A stretch of DNA of 64,000 nt from assembly GCA_029721435.1 (NCBI GenBank), contig CM056573.1, positions 6,299,001 to 6,363,000 on the forward strand, given 5' to 3'. The notes below the pieces were generated by a model. It did no database searches, had not been told where the DNA came from, and saw only the letters and a list, made by a program, of their open reading frames with translations. Origin of the DNA: Gymnothorax reevesii. Its lineage: Eukaryota; Chordata; Actinopteri; Anguilliformes; Muraenidae. The stretch's first letter is position 1, and the number at the start of each line of letters is the position of its first letter. Positions 35,242-47,600 of this stretch are shown here, in pieces. A program made the translations under genes and the position numbers.

Positions 35242-35394
35242 GCTATTGATGCATGAAAAGAGAGAATGGTTTTGACCGTCTAAGTCCTCTTCAGGGTGCA
35301 AATAGGGCAACAATCATCAGGTTACCATTTTGTAAACCTGGTTAGGGGTGTTACCCAATGTAGCAAAATTGATGAGTAATTGCAGCTGAAGGAT
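35242..35394. other. Spacer
   Basis: Short unannotated stretch after the transposon. Confidence 0.5.
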
Positions 35395-35640
35395 TATCCA
35401 GACCCTTTATCATGCCCCGCCAACACGAAGTGGGAGGGGGATATAGGTTTGACCTCTGTCCGTCCGTCTGTCCGTCCTTCCATCCGTCCGTCCAAGAAAA
35501 AGGGGACAGCTTTACTCAGAAACTACTACAGATACAGTAACCAAATTTGGTGTGTAGCTTCAGACCATAAAGGCCTTGATCGAGTTCGAAAATAAGAAGC
35601 TCACGATTGGCGGGGGATGTTGTAGACCATGTGGACTTGT
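35395..35640 (+). repeat. Interspersed repeat D with GTCCGTC tract
   Basis: GGGAGGGGGATATAGGTTTG, then a GTCCGTCTGTCCGTCC-type tract (about 35457-35493), ACCAAATTTGGTGTGTAGC and GAGTTCGAAAATAAG. A related unit, also GGGGGATAT followed by GTCCGTC words, lies at 55845-56075. Widespread repeat type, class unknown. Confidence 0.65.
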
Positions 35641-35774
35641 TTCAGAAGCACCCGTACCTTTTTTTCCCTTGAGTAATACAGGATACCATCAGTTCTTGAG
35701 CACACCACAATCTCTTTTAACAAGCACCAAAATGCATTCCAAGAGGTTTAGCACTTCATGTATTTGAGGGCTGG
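35641..35774. other. Spacer
   Basis: Nothing recognised. Confidence 0.5.
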
Positions 35775-36265
35775 ACTGACAGGAGTTAAACTCAGGACTC
35801 AGACGCAGACAGAGAATCAGTTCCATGGGTTTATTCAGGAGCTGAACAGCAAACATGCAGTGCAAGACAGATAATTCAAATTGTAGTCAGGGTACAGTTC
35901 AAGGTTCTTTTGCCAGATGGTGAAAATGCCAGAGTCGGGAGAGATCCGAATCATTAACCAAAAACCTGCTAAAATCAAAAAGCAGAATATCCCAATACAC
36001 AAGAAAGCAGGCAATCTTGCAAACCATGGGACAAAACCGCATCAAAACCAGACAGCACTCAGTGGGTACCACAAGGCTCACAACGACAACTCAAAAATCG
36101 ACAAATTCACATGCAAAGGCAAACTGGCACTATATACAGGGGAAAAAATGACAAACAAGGGAGTGAATGCAGGTGTGTAGGGTAGTGGCTTCCAACAAGG
36201 GAATTAACAAATAGAACGAAGAGAGTGAGCGCAGGGGTGACAAGCAAAAGTAAAGTTGATTTGCT
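35775..36265. repeat. Interspersed repeat E
   Basis: Landmarks: ACTCAGGACTCAGACGCAGA, GGTTTATTCAGGAGCTGAAC, then a purine-rich run of CAAAAAC and GACAAACAAGGGAGTGAATG, and GGAATTAACAAATAG. This resembles a common fish repeat type in which one strand reads like a terminal 3' region with a polyadenylation-like TTTATT. A related piece lies at 50880-52240. Confidence 0.55.
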
Positions 36266-36513
36266 GTATGTAGCACCTTTCAAGAGCAAACGTCACAAAG
36301 TGCGTCACAATAAAAATTCAAAGGCAAATCAACAAAATTGCAGCAGACAGTAATGACAAACAGTTAAACATGTAAACAGACATGGACAAATCAGACAAAG
36401 GCTAGTCTAAACAAATGGGCCCTCAACTGCTTTTTAAAAATGTCCACAGAAGACAAAAGACGCTGTTAACTAAATGGGGAATGGAGATGCAAGCAGGAAC
36501 ACAAACATGATGA
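36266..36513. other. Spacer
   Basis: The words TAGCACCTTTCAAGAGCAAA and ACAAAGTGCGTCACAATAAA resemble a frequent fish repeat tail. Nothing else. Confidence 0.4.
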
Positions 36514-36715
36514 TTAACCCTCAGAGCGCTGAAATCAATTTACAAAAAATGATATAAATTGATTACCTTGTGCTGTGGAAAACCTATCACGTGGCGACAT
36601 GTTTAAAAGAGCTCCCCTGCGGGTAGGTCACTGCATGGTAGGTCTTCAACAGCTTTGATTTTGATATCTTACATCTTTGAGCAACACTAGCTGCATTCAG
36701 CCCTCTAAGGGTTAA
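36514..36715. mobile_element. TTAA-flanked fold-back element, diverged copy
   Basis: TTAA at 36514-36517 and 36712-36715 is an exact duplication. The ends are CCCTCAGAGCGCT and, on the other strand, CCCTTAGAGGGC. The interior (GTTTAAAAGAGCTCCCCTGC, CTTCAACAGC) is homologous to the element at 3536-3719 but the right arm is diverged. It supports the reading of the family as piggyBac-type MITEs. Confidence 0.75.
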
Positions 36716-37447
36716 AATAACAACGATAACAACAAGAATATGCGAAAAAATGGATGTATGTTTTGTGCAGTTGTCTTGCTGTGACACAAAGGTTCTTTAA
36801 TTCTATCTATTGCCAGAGGTTCTACATTTTTGAGCGATGGCATAAACCACGTGTTTCAGAAGACCTTTACATATTCATTTAATCGGTGGAGGGAATTTAT
36901 TCATTCTAAGAGCAACTACAAATTAAATGAACCGTCGTTGCTGTCCAACATCAAGAATTACTCACTCTCCCGGCAGACAGTATGGAGCCAGTTGGCTATT
37001 TTCTGCAATGCATCCGAATCTCAAGTCATGATTTTTTTTTACTTTAATCTACTGTGAATGTTTTGAGCACATAATTTAAAAGAGCGCAACAAAAATACAA
37101 TTTTTTTTATACGATGGTTTAATATGCTGATTTTTGCATTTCTAATTCCATGTGCTATAGAGTTTGCAAGGAAGAAGTTAGAGATACAAAAAAATCTGTT
37201 CTGGGATTGAATTTGTTGCTCCTTATTATTTAATTATTTGAATGGTGTACCTTTTTTTCTGGCAACAGTGATGAAGAGTGTGAGCAGCTAGCTCTATTGG
37301 CGCTGCTCATGTTTTATGTATGAAAACAGTTGACCTCAGACATAGCAGCTAGCATTGATGCCTAGTGATTTAGAAATCTAAGCCAGAGTAAATATCTGGG
37401 GCAAAATACACATTCGGCCCTCAGGAGCTACGCCAGCCCAGCGTCGC
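36716..37447. other. No recognisable gene
   Basis: AT-rich, with short frames only. Confidence 0.5.
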
Positions 37448-37538
37448 AATGAAGGTCAAACGATGAAGAATATTAAACCTCTTTTTACGCAGCCGTAAGG
37501 ATTTTCAATTCCCAGTCTCCCTGCGTTTGACCTTCATT
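37448..37538. repeat. 15-bp perfect inverted repeat
   Basis: AATGAAGGTCAAACG at 37448-37462 is exactly complementary to CGTTTGACCTTCATT at 37524-37538, with 61 bp between. AGGTCA and TGACCT words inside the arms resemble nuclear-receptor half sites, but any AGGTCA match is weak evidence. It may be a regulatory hairpin or an old MITE end. Confidence 0.6.
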
Positions 37539-38768
37539 ATGAAAGCATAAGATTACCATTCCTCTCAAAGGGCTAAATTTTTTTTAGTGGAACTGACAAC
37601 TGCATTAGTGCACATGACCGAATTTCACACCAGCCTATGAATAAATTCTTCTCAAAAAACTCAGCAGCAGTATTTCTGAGGCTCATTAACTGGTCTTTGA
37701 TTCAAGAATATTTGGGTTTAAAATGAGTAGTCACCATTTGTCCAAGTACTGAGTGACATATATAGCGCAGGAACAGTCAGGAGGGATTCTCAGCGTCACT
37801 CTCTGATAACGAAAGCCGTCATCTCCATCTTTTTTTTTCATGTGCATTAGGTGACGAAACATTAGATTAATATTTTGCGTCAGTTTTGATTTTCAATAAA
37901 ACCATGAAAAACAGGGCTCTGCCAGCTTGTTAATATGGGAGTGAGTGTTTAATTCCCATAGCTTGTGCATTTGCATGGTCAATGATGAATACAGCATCAG
38001 CTAACCAGTAAGGACTGGGTGTGGAATGGATGTCTGAAAAATGTTTAATTATGTTGCTGTCTTGAACAGAATTTAGTGATTTTTGATGGTATTCGTCACC
38101 CTGAAATAAATTAATCATACCTAATGTTACACGCTGTATTTCACCAAATTCATGATTTCAATCTGGCCAGAACAGTTATGGAGAAAACAACAGAAAACTT
38201 GGATCTCACTTCACAGCTGGGTTTTCTGGCTTCATTTCTTTGTTATTTTAACAGCCAGCAGTGGAAAAAAAAAATCAATGCAGTAATAAATCCTCAAATC
38301 TATTCTCTGCATTGACGTTGTACAAAAGTAAATCTCTCTGTTGATTTGGGCTTCTATTTTCATTCTCATGGAAAGCACACCAAACCTGTGCCATGAAAAT
38401 GTAGTTTAATGAGAAAACCTGCAGTTTGTGCACTGTTCGGTTATTTTATGTACCGAAAGTTTGGTTCTGTAGGACCCATTTTCAATGTTTATCGTGAGAA
38501 AAATTTTCAAAAAATTACGTTGTATTTTTGGAACCTGAGACTCCTTGGCATGAGCTCATTCTTTGTGAATAATGTGGTAATTGATTCAGTTTCACTGTGT
38601 GCGCACTGCGCAGCCCCTAAACATCTATATTACATTTGTGGTGTTTGGGTCCACTGACCCGAAGGTGATAAAAATGCGGGAATTTTGAGTAAAAACAAGG
38701 AAATATGTAAAAAAAAAATCAAAGAAAAGGATCTGCGGTGTACCTTCGCTGGACCCGCTGATAGTGAC
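37539..38768. other. No recognisable gene
   Basis: Short frames only; poly-A near 38266. Confidence 0.5.
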
Positions 38769-38820
38769 TGTGTGTGTGTGAGTGACTGAGTGAGTGTGTG
38801 TGTGTGTGTGTGTGCGCGCA
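38769..38820. repeat. TG microsatellite
   Basis: (TG)n interrupted by AGTGACTGAGTGAG. Confidence 0.95.
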
Positions 38821-39812
38821 CTTCTTTAGATTTTCGTAAACTGAACATGACCCTATCCACCATTTTTGTAGCATTATTGCCAAATGTCTGCAGTTTAAAG
38901 CCCATCACCCATCTGGGTGAGTAACAAACACAGACTGCACACGTGGCGTATTAGGTGAGAAACAAAAGGACAAACATCAAGATAAATTTGCTAGCTGGCT
39001 CCACGGCAGCAAGACAACACAGTAAAGAAATAAATTTCGTCCTAAGATTGTAATTTACTGCATTTTTATGTAGCTGGTCTTCCTCTCCTCTCTGTCTGAA
39101 TATGCTGGTCCTCCCCTGTGGTCTGGATGCAAGACTGTAATGCCTGGAAAATTGTCGTAACATTTCCTAAATCAATACGAAGATACTTCTGCAATGTGCT
39201 CTCCAAATGTACTGCACAGCATGGCTGTTCTGTCTTTTATCATAAGTAGGGTGGATTTAAATTTTTTTTAAGGAGCAGAAGTAGTCTTGCTCTTACAGCC
39301 CTGAGAAAATAGGCGAATGAAGCGATGATTAGGACCGTATGGTGCGTGAGGACGGTGAACTGCAGTTCTGTCCTGGTTTGGGGGGTGGTGGTGGAGTGAC
39401 GATTTGGAGTGGAAACAAAACCGTTGCTCTCTTGTGGCCGGACAGCCGCAGAGACGAATGACTGCAGCACTGGGAGAGATAATATCGCACAGCTCCCTCC
39501 TTTGTCTCTCTCTCTCGCTGACGCAAATACACATCCCTCCCTCCCTCTTTCCCTCTCTCACCTTCCTTTCCTCTCTCTCTATTGCTCTCTTTCCCTTGTA
39601 AATTGAGAGCCTTATCATGTTGAGTAATGAGTTGAGCCTGTATGAGCTTCAGTCACTGACCGAGCAGAGAGGCACTGAATCTTCGGCATCATTGCAAACA
39701 CTTTCATGTCACAGATCAGTGCTACAAGGGCAGAGCCCAAAAATGGTGAGGTGCTTCCATATGCTCGCAGTACAGGGATCTGCTTGAGTTGGGGAGACAG
39801 TTTTGTGTCCAT
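38821..39812. other. No recognisable gene; pyrimidine tract
   Basis: A CT-rich strand at about 39498-39598 (TCTCTCTCTC, CCCTCCCTCTTTCCC) gives long motif-free frames on both strands. Nothing else is recognised. Confidence 0.5.
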
Positions 39813-39926
39813 GGGTACATTTCCCCAAAAACATAGATGCTAACTATATCAGCTACTTACATAGTTTGAACCAGAGAAATGTACAGAGAAGCAAATTGCT
39901 GACTGAGCTTTTGCAAAACGTACCCC
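39813..39926. mobile_element. GTTTCCC-type MITE, diverged copy
   Basis: Left GGGTACATTTCCCCAAAAAC, middle GCTAACTATATCAGC and TTACATAGTTTGAACC, right TTTTGCAAAACGTACCCC. It has the same order as the element at 33072-33193. Confidence 0.65.
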
Positions 39927-40339
39927 AGGAAGGTCATGATAAATACAGCTGTTCCAAAGCGACTCACCTCCCAGCAGCACCAAGGGAGTCTTCAAATTCT
40001 AGAAAACGAATAGACACCCTGCTTACGCACAAAGAGTCAAAAAATCAATCAAATTGATTTGCAATAGTTTGGCCTCTAGCACCGTAATGATGCAGTGGCG
40101 AGCTTATGGCCGCTGAAAATGAGGTGAAAGGTCACTGGATATACCGGCGTTCAAATATTTACATTTAGTTTAGTTCTCTGTTATCGATTTTGCTTGGTCA
40201 ACAGGCTATTCTTTCAGTGGTCTTGTTGAATGAACTTAGCCAAAGCTCCAAGCTAATCTGAAAAATGTGTAGACTTCTGCATTTGAGCCCAGAAAATACA
40301 GTATCTTTCGGTGAAATGGCAGAATTAGAATATAATTGT
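39927..40339. other. No recognisable gene
   Basis: Nothing defined. Confidence 0.5.
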
Positions 40340-41510
40340 GTAAGCTAATTGTCTAATTTGGGACAAATTAGAACTAATTTCCATCTAAACACAATGAATG
40401 CGCTAATTATATCAAATAACAAAAATAAAATGCAAAATAACATGCTTTTTAATATACTATTTAAAAAAAAAAACAGAAATAAACTCAAAATACAAACAAA
40501 CAATGCAAAAAACAAAAATTCTGTGCTTTATGACACCTTCAGTGGAACCAACTAAAACTGGTAATCAATTTCTCCCAAATCAAGGTTTCACAATTAATGG
40601 CACCCATATACAGTAGATTATTGTAAATAAAACACATCACATTTAATCCAGGTATGAAATTGAAGCACCTATTACTAAAACCCCATAAGTCACACTTGAC
40701 TTGACTTGACTTGTGGGGTTTTAGTAATCAGTGTTTCAATTACACTTACTTAAGGTCCTCTATGTTTTAAGGAACTATATTGAATGATTTCATCCTTTCT
40801 TGACTCACTATGCTACAAAAAACTAAATTACACACATCCCTTAGCCATCCAGCATATCAACAAGAACTAAACTATCTGGCAATTCAAAAACAGACAGATT
40901 CTCATAGACCTTCATACGTCTAGTGACGGCTGCGAGAAGATCCATATAAGCTTAATTTATTTCAAGCAATTATTTTTTTAAAAGTTTCGGCCGATTTGAC
41001 ATCCAAGCTATACACACTCCAGGAAAAGTACCTCATGTGCGAGGTTTAATAGGGCAGAGCATCAGTGATGTTTTAGGGCCCTTTTAATTCTGGAGGTCAA
41101 GGGGCACTGCGTAAGATCAACCGCTCAATGGATTCCGCCAATTATCATGCAATTTTGCCGGAAAATTTTGTTGCCTCTGCCAGGAGGCTGAGACTTGGCG
41201 GTCCGTTTTTCCAGCAAGACGATGAGTGTTTCAGGGACAACAAAATCAATGTTTTGCTTTGACCGTGTCAATCACCGGACGTCAATCTGATCGAAAACCT
41301 GTGGGCTGACCTGAAGAGGGCAGGTGATATGCGCAAATCCAAGAATGTGGCTGACCCTGAAAGGATCTGCATGGAAGAATAGCCCAAAATCCCTCTGAAT
41401 ATGCGCCTTAACCTTATAATGGGCAAAGGAAAAGGCTCCATTCTGTCATTCTTAGCAGAAGGGGTTACACCAAATGCTAAACCTAGAGTGCCAATAATTA
41501 AGAAACCCTC
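40340..41510 (+). mobile_element. Tc1-like element relic
   Basis: The left non-coding part (40500-40700) has CAGTGGAACC, AATCAAGGTTTCACAATTAA and TGGCACCC. A hairpin follows (ATTACTAAAACCCCA at 40671-40685 against its complement at 40714-40728, enclosing TTGAC repeats). Transposase sequence follows at about 41070-41480, and the right end is AGTGCCAATAATTAAG. Target duplications could not be located. The middle of the gene is missing or unrecognisable. Confidence 0.75.
41070..41480 (+). pseudogene. Tc1-like transposase, C-terminal half
   Basis: Readable parts are ALRKINRSMDSANYH, ENFVASARRLRLGG, FQQD (aspartate codon 41218-41220), PCQSPDVNLIENLW (glutamate codon 41293-41295), ADLKRAG, and ERICMEE before PKIPLN. 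The second aspartate and the glutamate are 24 residues apart rather than 34, which means 30 bp were lost in frame. The segment that normally carries NDPKHT is gone. Stops occur at the codon before PCQSP and after ERICMEE (each where tryptophan is expected, TGA and TAG). Clearly inactive. Confidence 0.88.
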
Positions 41511-41689
41511 ATTTTGATAAATTTGAATGATTTTGATTCAAATAATAATAAACATCAATATGAACATCTTGGTATTTTGACTTTATCTCATTAATGTTAT
41601 TATTAATTATTGCTATTTTTTAAATCATTATTATTATCTTTTTTTTATGCTTTTTAGTGCATTTCCTGGCTGTGGTGCCAAGTATTCTG

Positions 41690-42526
41690 GAGTCCCCTGT
41701 AAAATCCCTGGAACTTAAAGCATCTCAATCACAATCAAGTCAGAGCTTTGACAAGGCCACTCCAAAATCCTCAGAGATGGACTTGTTTGCTGCTTTGGAT
41801 CATTGTCCAGCTGCATAACCCAACTGCGCTTGAGCTTTAGGTTGCGAACTGATGCTCAGACATTCTCCATCAGGAGAATGCCGCGAGAGAGCAGAATTTA
41901 TGGCCCCATCAATTTTGGAAAGTTGCTCAGATCCTAAAGCAGCAAAGCAGCCCCAGACCATCACACTACTGCCACCATGTTTGACAGTTGGTATGATGTT
42001 CTTTTTGTGGAATGCCGCATTAGCTTTATGCTGGATACAACAGGACCCATGTCCTCCAAAAACTGACTCATCAGTCCATTAAATATTTTCCCAAAAGTCT
42101 TGAGGCTCATCACAATGTTCTTTGGAAAATATGAGACAAGCTTTGTGTTCCTTTTGGTTTGGAGTGTTTTTGCTTTACTGCTCTCCCATGGGTGCCATTT
42201 TGCCCAGTCTTTTTCTTATTGTGGAGTTGTGAATGCTGACCTTAAATGAGGCGAGTGAGGCTTGCAGTTCTTTAGATGTTAGTCTGGGTTCATTTGTGTC
42301 CTCCTGGATGAAGTTCTGATGCACTTTTAGAAGATTTTTAGGTTGCCTGGTCATTCCTGGGAAGATTCACAACTGTTCCAAGTTTTTTCTGTTTGCAGAA
42401 AATGGCTCTCACAGCGGCTTGCTGGACTCCCAGAGCCTTAAAAATGGCTTTGCAACCCTTTCCACACTGGTAAACGTCAATAACATAATGATTCATCTGT
42501 TCTTGTATTTCTTTAGATCTCGGCAT
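41690..42526 (-). pseudogene. Tc1-like transposase, second lineage, opposite strand
   Basis: On the minus strand ATG at 42524-42526 begins MPRSKEIQEQMNH, followed by YQCGKGCKAIFKALGVQ and GTVVNLPR, the paired DNA-binding region. Further down are pieces of the catalytic domain: a VMVWGCF-like stretch near 41960 and QLDNDPK with the aspartate codon at 41805-41807. EWPCQSSDLIVIE has the glutamate codon at 41724-41726. Spacing between these is 26 rather than 34 residues, another in-frame loss. Reading then stops and the C-terminal tail is missing. It lies tail to tail with the relic at 41070-41480. Confidence 0.85.
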
Positions 42527-42571
42527 CATGTGCTGCTTTTTGCCTAATTCACATTGCCAGACAGGCTCCAT

Positions 42572-43153
42572 ATCAGTAGTGTATGGATTGAACAGGGCAG
42601 GCCGTAATCCTGCCTGAGTATGTTTTGCTGTTGTACCAGAGTGCAGGAGTTGCCGCTGCTGTCATCACCTTTCCTCTCAGGGTGCGTACTGTGGCTCACC
42701 TGCCCTGATGAGGAAACCAACCTGCCGAATGAATCCCCGCGTGCGTCACCGGAGCTATCTTGGAGGTGTGGAGGGCATCCCGTGTGGCAACAGCAAGTAT
42801 TCTATTCCTGGTTGTTCCACTGACATCATTACTATAATTGATATGGGAGGCTGAAGCCTGTGGATTGTCTTTGGGGTGTTTCTGATGAGCGGAAAAAGGA
42901 GAAGCCCAAGGACCTCGTTTGTAAACTTACTACCAGTGGAGAAGGTGACATCATCCCTCCAGAGACACAGTGATCCCTGGCTCAAATATATCATACTAGC
43001 CCCTCAGATCCTCGTCATTCATTAGGCGCACAATATCAACGCTGTAAAACACGATCGCCCCATTATGTTCCGTGAACTTGTTTCTGCTCTTTAAGTTTAT
43101 TTTTTACAACAAGTTTTCGGTACTGAACTCAAGTTTCAACTTCAGCCGAAGTA
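42572..43153. other. No recognisable gene
   Basis: Short frames only. Confidence 0.5.
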
Positions 43154-43382
43154 GGGGAGACTAGGGTCTGATGAGCCATGGGAACCAATGAGCCATATCA
43201 CTATTTTGCGATCAATCGATGCCAAAGGTGTTTAAAATAGGCAAAATAGTGATATGGCCCATTTATCCCCAAGGCTCTTCAGTCAATGGTCAAATATTTT
43301 GCGTATTTTAAGCAGCTCTGTCATTGATTGATCACAAAATAGTGATATGGCCCATTGGTCCCCATGGCTCATCGGACCCCTG
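43154..43382. mobile_element. GGGGAGACT palindromic MITE, copy 1
   Basis: Left GGGGAGACTAGGGTCTGATG, then ATCACTATTTTGCGATC, AAATAGTGATATGGCCCATT, and right GGCTCATCGGACCCC. Copy 2 at 47940-48175 is the same length. The right terminal bases here are diverged or lost. TA at 43152-43153 flanks the left end. Confidence 0.8.
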
Positions 43383-43959
43383 CTGCAATATTTTGATGTT
43401 TCCCCGCATTGTGAGACAGACTCACATCAGGAAGTCGCAAACAGCTAATCTGTCCTCTCTCCCCCGCACGCCTCTCCAAATCAAAACAGGAAGTCATAGA
43501 AACGTTCACATCTTAAAAGTGTAACGAGCCTGGGCCAGTGTCCGTGTGTTCTCTTCTGTAGCAGAGACCCTCTCCGCACACGTTCATTTCAGGTTTATTT
43601 GCCCTTCATCTTGCCCATCAATTAGTATCTCAATTTTTAAAATTCTTACTTTATTCCTGTATAGAGCCAAAGTATACAGCGCGGTAGCCCTGCTTCAAAA
43701 GGCAATTCCTTGCCCATGAAACAAACGACGCCGTGAGCCAGCCGTCAGTAGAATTCTTTGGCAGCTGTCACGTTAAGACCCAGTTAAAGTGCGAACGTTG
43801 TTGTGATGGAGCACTTGGGATTGAGCCAAATGATTGAGTGACTCCTCTTCAAGGCTGCACAAAGCTTAAATAGGTTTCTGACATTAAATATTTTCGCAGT
43901 GCCTCTGTTTGTCATTCCAATCATCAGCTTGGCCAAATAATCACAACTTTTAGTAAGCC

Positions 43960-43960
<1 letters not shown>
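43383..43960. other. No recognisable gene
   Basis: Nothing defined. Confidence 0.5.
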
Positions 43961-43990
<30 letters not shown>

Positions 43991-44020
43991 GTTATTATGA
44001 TAATAATTATTATTATTAAT
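43961..44020. repeat. TTA microsatellite
   Basis: (TTA)n with a few interruptions. Confidence 0.95.
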
Positions 44021-44419
44021 GCTAATCCAAGCTACTGTATGTAACGTTAACGTTATTGCGCAGACATGTGAACAATAAAGTTTATTTAGACGCAGGATAT
44101 CTCAAATATTGTGATTTTACCGATTTTTTGCGATGCATGAAATGTACCACATAATGTCCCGTGGTCATTCGGTGGTGGTAGTGACTTCAAATTCTAGCAG
44201 GGCACCATAAAAAAAGAAGAAAAAAAACAACAGATGATAGGTAATGAAAGATCATAGGAAAGAAAAAAACTTCTAGAATTTTTCCCTCAAAAAACCTCAT
44301 TCCCAAACCAAACTGCAGAGGGAGAAGGAAGGATAGAATATAGAGATGGAACGAGCTGAAGGCAGAGGAAAGTAGTCCGAAGGATTAGATCGCGCTCAAC
44401 GCTATATACCCTCCCTGTG
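44021..44419. other. No recognisable gene
   Basis: Purine-rich stretch at about 44205-44370; nothing else recognised. Confidence 0.5.
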
Positions 44420-44665
44420 TGCCTAACCAGTGGGCGTGCCCGACCTTTGACCTAGAAAAAAATGAGGTCAAAATCAGAGCTATAACCTTGACCCAAACAG
44501 GCTTCTTGAAACATCCAATATGCATAACCTGTTTAAATTTGAGGGCTGTCCCAACAATTCCACCAGCTAGAGTGGTTACAATTGATGGGAAGACAGACGA
44601 ACAGACAGATGGCGCAGCGGACGATAATGTCCCATTGGTAGAAATTTCCGAGGGGGTAGTAAAAA
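44420..44665 (+). repeat. Interspersed repeat with GACAGACGAACAGACAGA
   Basis: GACCTTTGACCTAGAAAAA, AGGTCAAAATCAGAG, GACAGACGAACAGACAGA and TTTCCGAGGGGG. It shares style, but not clear homology, with repeat C (30320, 57600). Confidence 0.5.
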
Positions 44666-47600
44666 AGTAAAAACAAGCAACACCAAGAATCAGGCTGGGA
44701 TCCTGAGAGGCTTAAGAACTAAAGTATAGTCAGTGGTCATACTGTAGGCCTCGGACTGTGGTAAGTACCACGAACTTATATCTTAAACAGTAGACATAAT
44801 CGAATATGTGGATTTTTTAAAACCTGGTCAGCATATTTGAGTTGCTGTAATTCCTGTACCATTCATCCAAATTGGATGTAAGTTCCTTCAAACTCAAGCT
44901 GAATGTTTACAATTTGAACCTGTATGTATTACTTCATATAAACTCCGATAAGTGTTTTTTTCCACAGCTAAAAAGTCTTGTGTCCAAATATGGCTCCATA
45001 TTAGCTTGCTATTTTCCCAGACAGTGACATGAAAGTCTAAAAAAAGTTTGAAAGTTTGCACTTCAAGCCAATATCAATGATTTAATTACAAATCAAATAA
45101 GCTGTGGTAGACTGCTAAACTAACAATACCTTCGTCAGAGCCCAAAACTTTATCAAACTGACTATTCTAATCATGTGGCCGTCGTTGAAATTAGCAGGAA
45201 CTCGGCACGCTCTCTATTTATGGAGGGAAATCTAGTGAGGCCATTGATATTTTTTTTAAAAAAAACTTCCTCATCCTAAGCTAGTGAAGTAATTGGAAAG
45301 GTCTCTCGAATGGGTGAAGTGGGCCACGTAATTATTTCATACGCATCACATGTCAACTTCTTTCCCACAATCCCTTTTCAAATCCGTTTGACTGCGTTTA
45401 TTCAAAAATGGCAGAGGATTGGAATTCACTTTTCTGTTATTCATCGTACACATTCCAGTTACGGCAAACAAGCATTAGTTGATTTCATCTGAGAAAGATC
45501 CTATCGCAGCTGCTCTGTTTGTTTAAGAATACGTCAACAGCTCGAAATAAGCCGAGCCTCGGTCTGCATCAGAGAACCTCCCTGGCTGTCAAAACAACAA
45601 GCTTTGTTATCATCGCATTTCATGGCCCCCTGTCTCTTCCCATTTCTTGTTTGGAGTGCATTCTTCCACCCAAAATGAACAGTTTTTCTGGGCTTATTCT
45701 GTTTATTTTTTGTTTGTTTCAGACATTGGCCTTCATTTTTAAATAAATGACAAGAGAACCATGGACGCCACTTCATCTCATCAGATTTGTCTTACATCTG
45801 CATAAAAAACAGCAGTTTTTTTTTTCCTTTCAACACCGACACGGTTTTTCAGATTCCTTGAGAAGTTCTAGGTGTGTTAAACTTCAGACAGCAGGCGCAT
45901 GCTGTCCGTTAGAGATGTAGTGGCCACCGTCTCCATCAAAAGGCAAATAAATGACACCGGGCACCGCTCACTATGGGCCAACCACTTGACTTTTAACCTG
46001 TTCAGCTCAGTCCAAGAAAGCTCATAATGGCCTAATGGTTTCTGATCATAAATAGACTTTGAAATCCAGTGGCTTGCTCTCAGCATAAGTAGCACACCGC
46101 ACACTTTTAATATAGGGGGTGTTTCTTCTAAACATAGCCATTGCTACTCTTGCTTCTCATCTGGAAGTAATTGATCACTTTTTTTCTGAGGTGAAAAGCA
46201 GCAAATTTTCAGTGGCATTCTTGTTGTGTCAGTAGTTAAAAATGTCAGAGGAGGCCCCGAAGTGAAATCTGGCCTGATTGATATGTAGCAATAATGTCCG
46301 TATTTGTAAGCATATTGGGGACATCATATTGGGTTCTATTTTTTTACGGTGTTGCTGTACAACAAAAACGGATTCAACGTTAGAACAAATTGTGTATGTG
46401 ATGTTGAAAATGCACGTAACACTCAACTCAATGTGTTTGAAGCGCTCAGTTTTTGTAAAGATACAGATATGACAAAGAGTTAAATATTTTTGTAATACTT
46501 CTACTTTGGCAGGCAGTCTATATTTATAAATGAGAAACATGATAAGCCAAAAAGAAAAAAAAAAGTTTTATGTGGAAAAAAAAACTGCTTGTGATATGAG
46601 TCGTAAAGAGGAACTTTCATTTTTGAGGGTCGTCTGTCGAAGTCATGAAAGGATTGGAGGTTTGCTGTTTATCCCGAACTGTCAACACCCAGTGTGGTAG
46701 GGGAAATTCACCACACTCTAGAGGTGTGAGTCTGGTGACAGACTTTAGTAGCACTTCCATCGAGTTCCAAGAGGCGTCGGCTCATTTGTGTTTTAGTGTG
46801 AAGCAAATGCTGTGCCGGGGCCAATCACAATGCTTCTGTCAGTTTTAAAACTTGCAAGAGTTTTGCACGCGCTGAAGTTGTTTCATGATTTCTCATTGTC
46901 TGTTTGGCAATAATTTTCACTTGAAGTTATTTACATGCGTTGTGTCAGACCATGTAGTCATGGAGATGCGGTACTTTGAAAGTCTTTGGGAGTTTGATTG
47001 AATTGCTGACCGAGGCTGCAAACTCTGTTTATATTTCACGTAAACTCAAACAGAGGCCACGCAGAAGTGTGGCGGAAGGGAGGCGCCAAACATCAACAGC
47101 TTTCTCGCCTCTCGATAAACAACAAGAAAAGAAGTCTTTCAGCAAACATCTTCAGAGCAAGAGAAAGTCTGTTTGGTTATGTATGGTTGAATCAACAAAG
47201 AGGACAGTTCTGTTTATTGAAGAAAGAGGGGAAATTCAGCTTTCATATTTTGTGTTCAGAAGTGAAATAAATGACTGATGCGTTGTGCTAGTTAGCACTG
47301 CAACAACTATCACCAATTTGAGGCAATTCCCAGAGCTGCTAACTGTGGGTTCAAACAAGGACCCGCAGATGTGTTGATTTCTTTAGATAATTCTGAGCGC
47401 TTAGAATGAAAAGATTCATTACTCATCATATTCATCAGTAAATCAATGACCATAATCAGCAACCATATTATGTAAGCAGCAGTAACACATACGTACACAC
47501 ATAAGCAGTTCACTCACAAATGCAGTTGATTTCTGTATCTTTGATTAATATCTGTTTGGTTGATTTAACCAATACCTGTTCAGTTGATTTCTCAAGCTTT

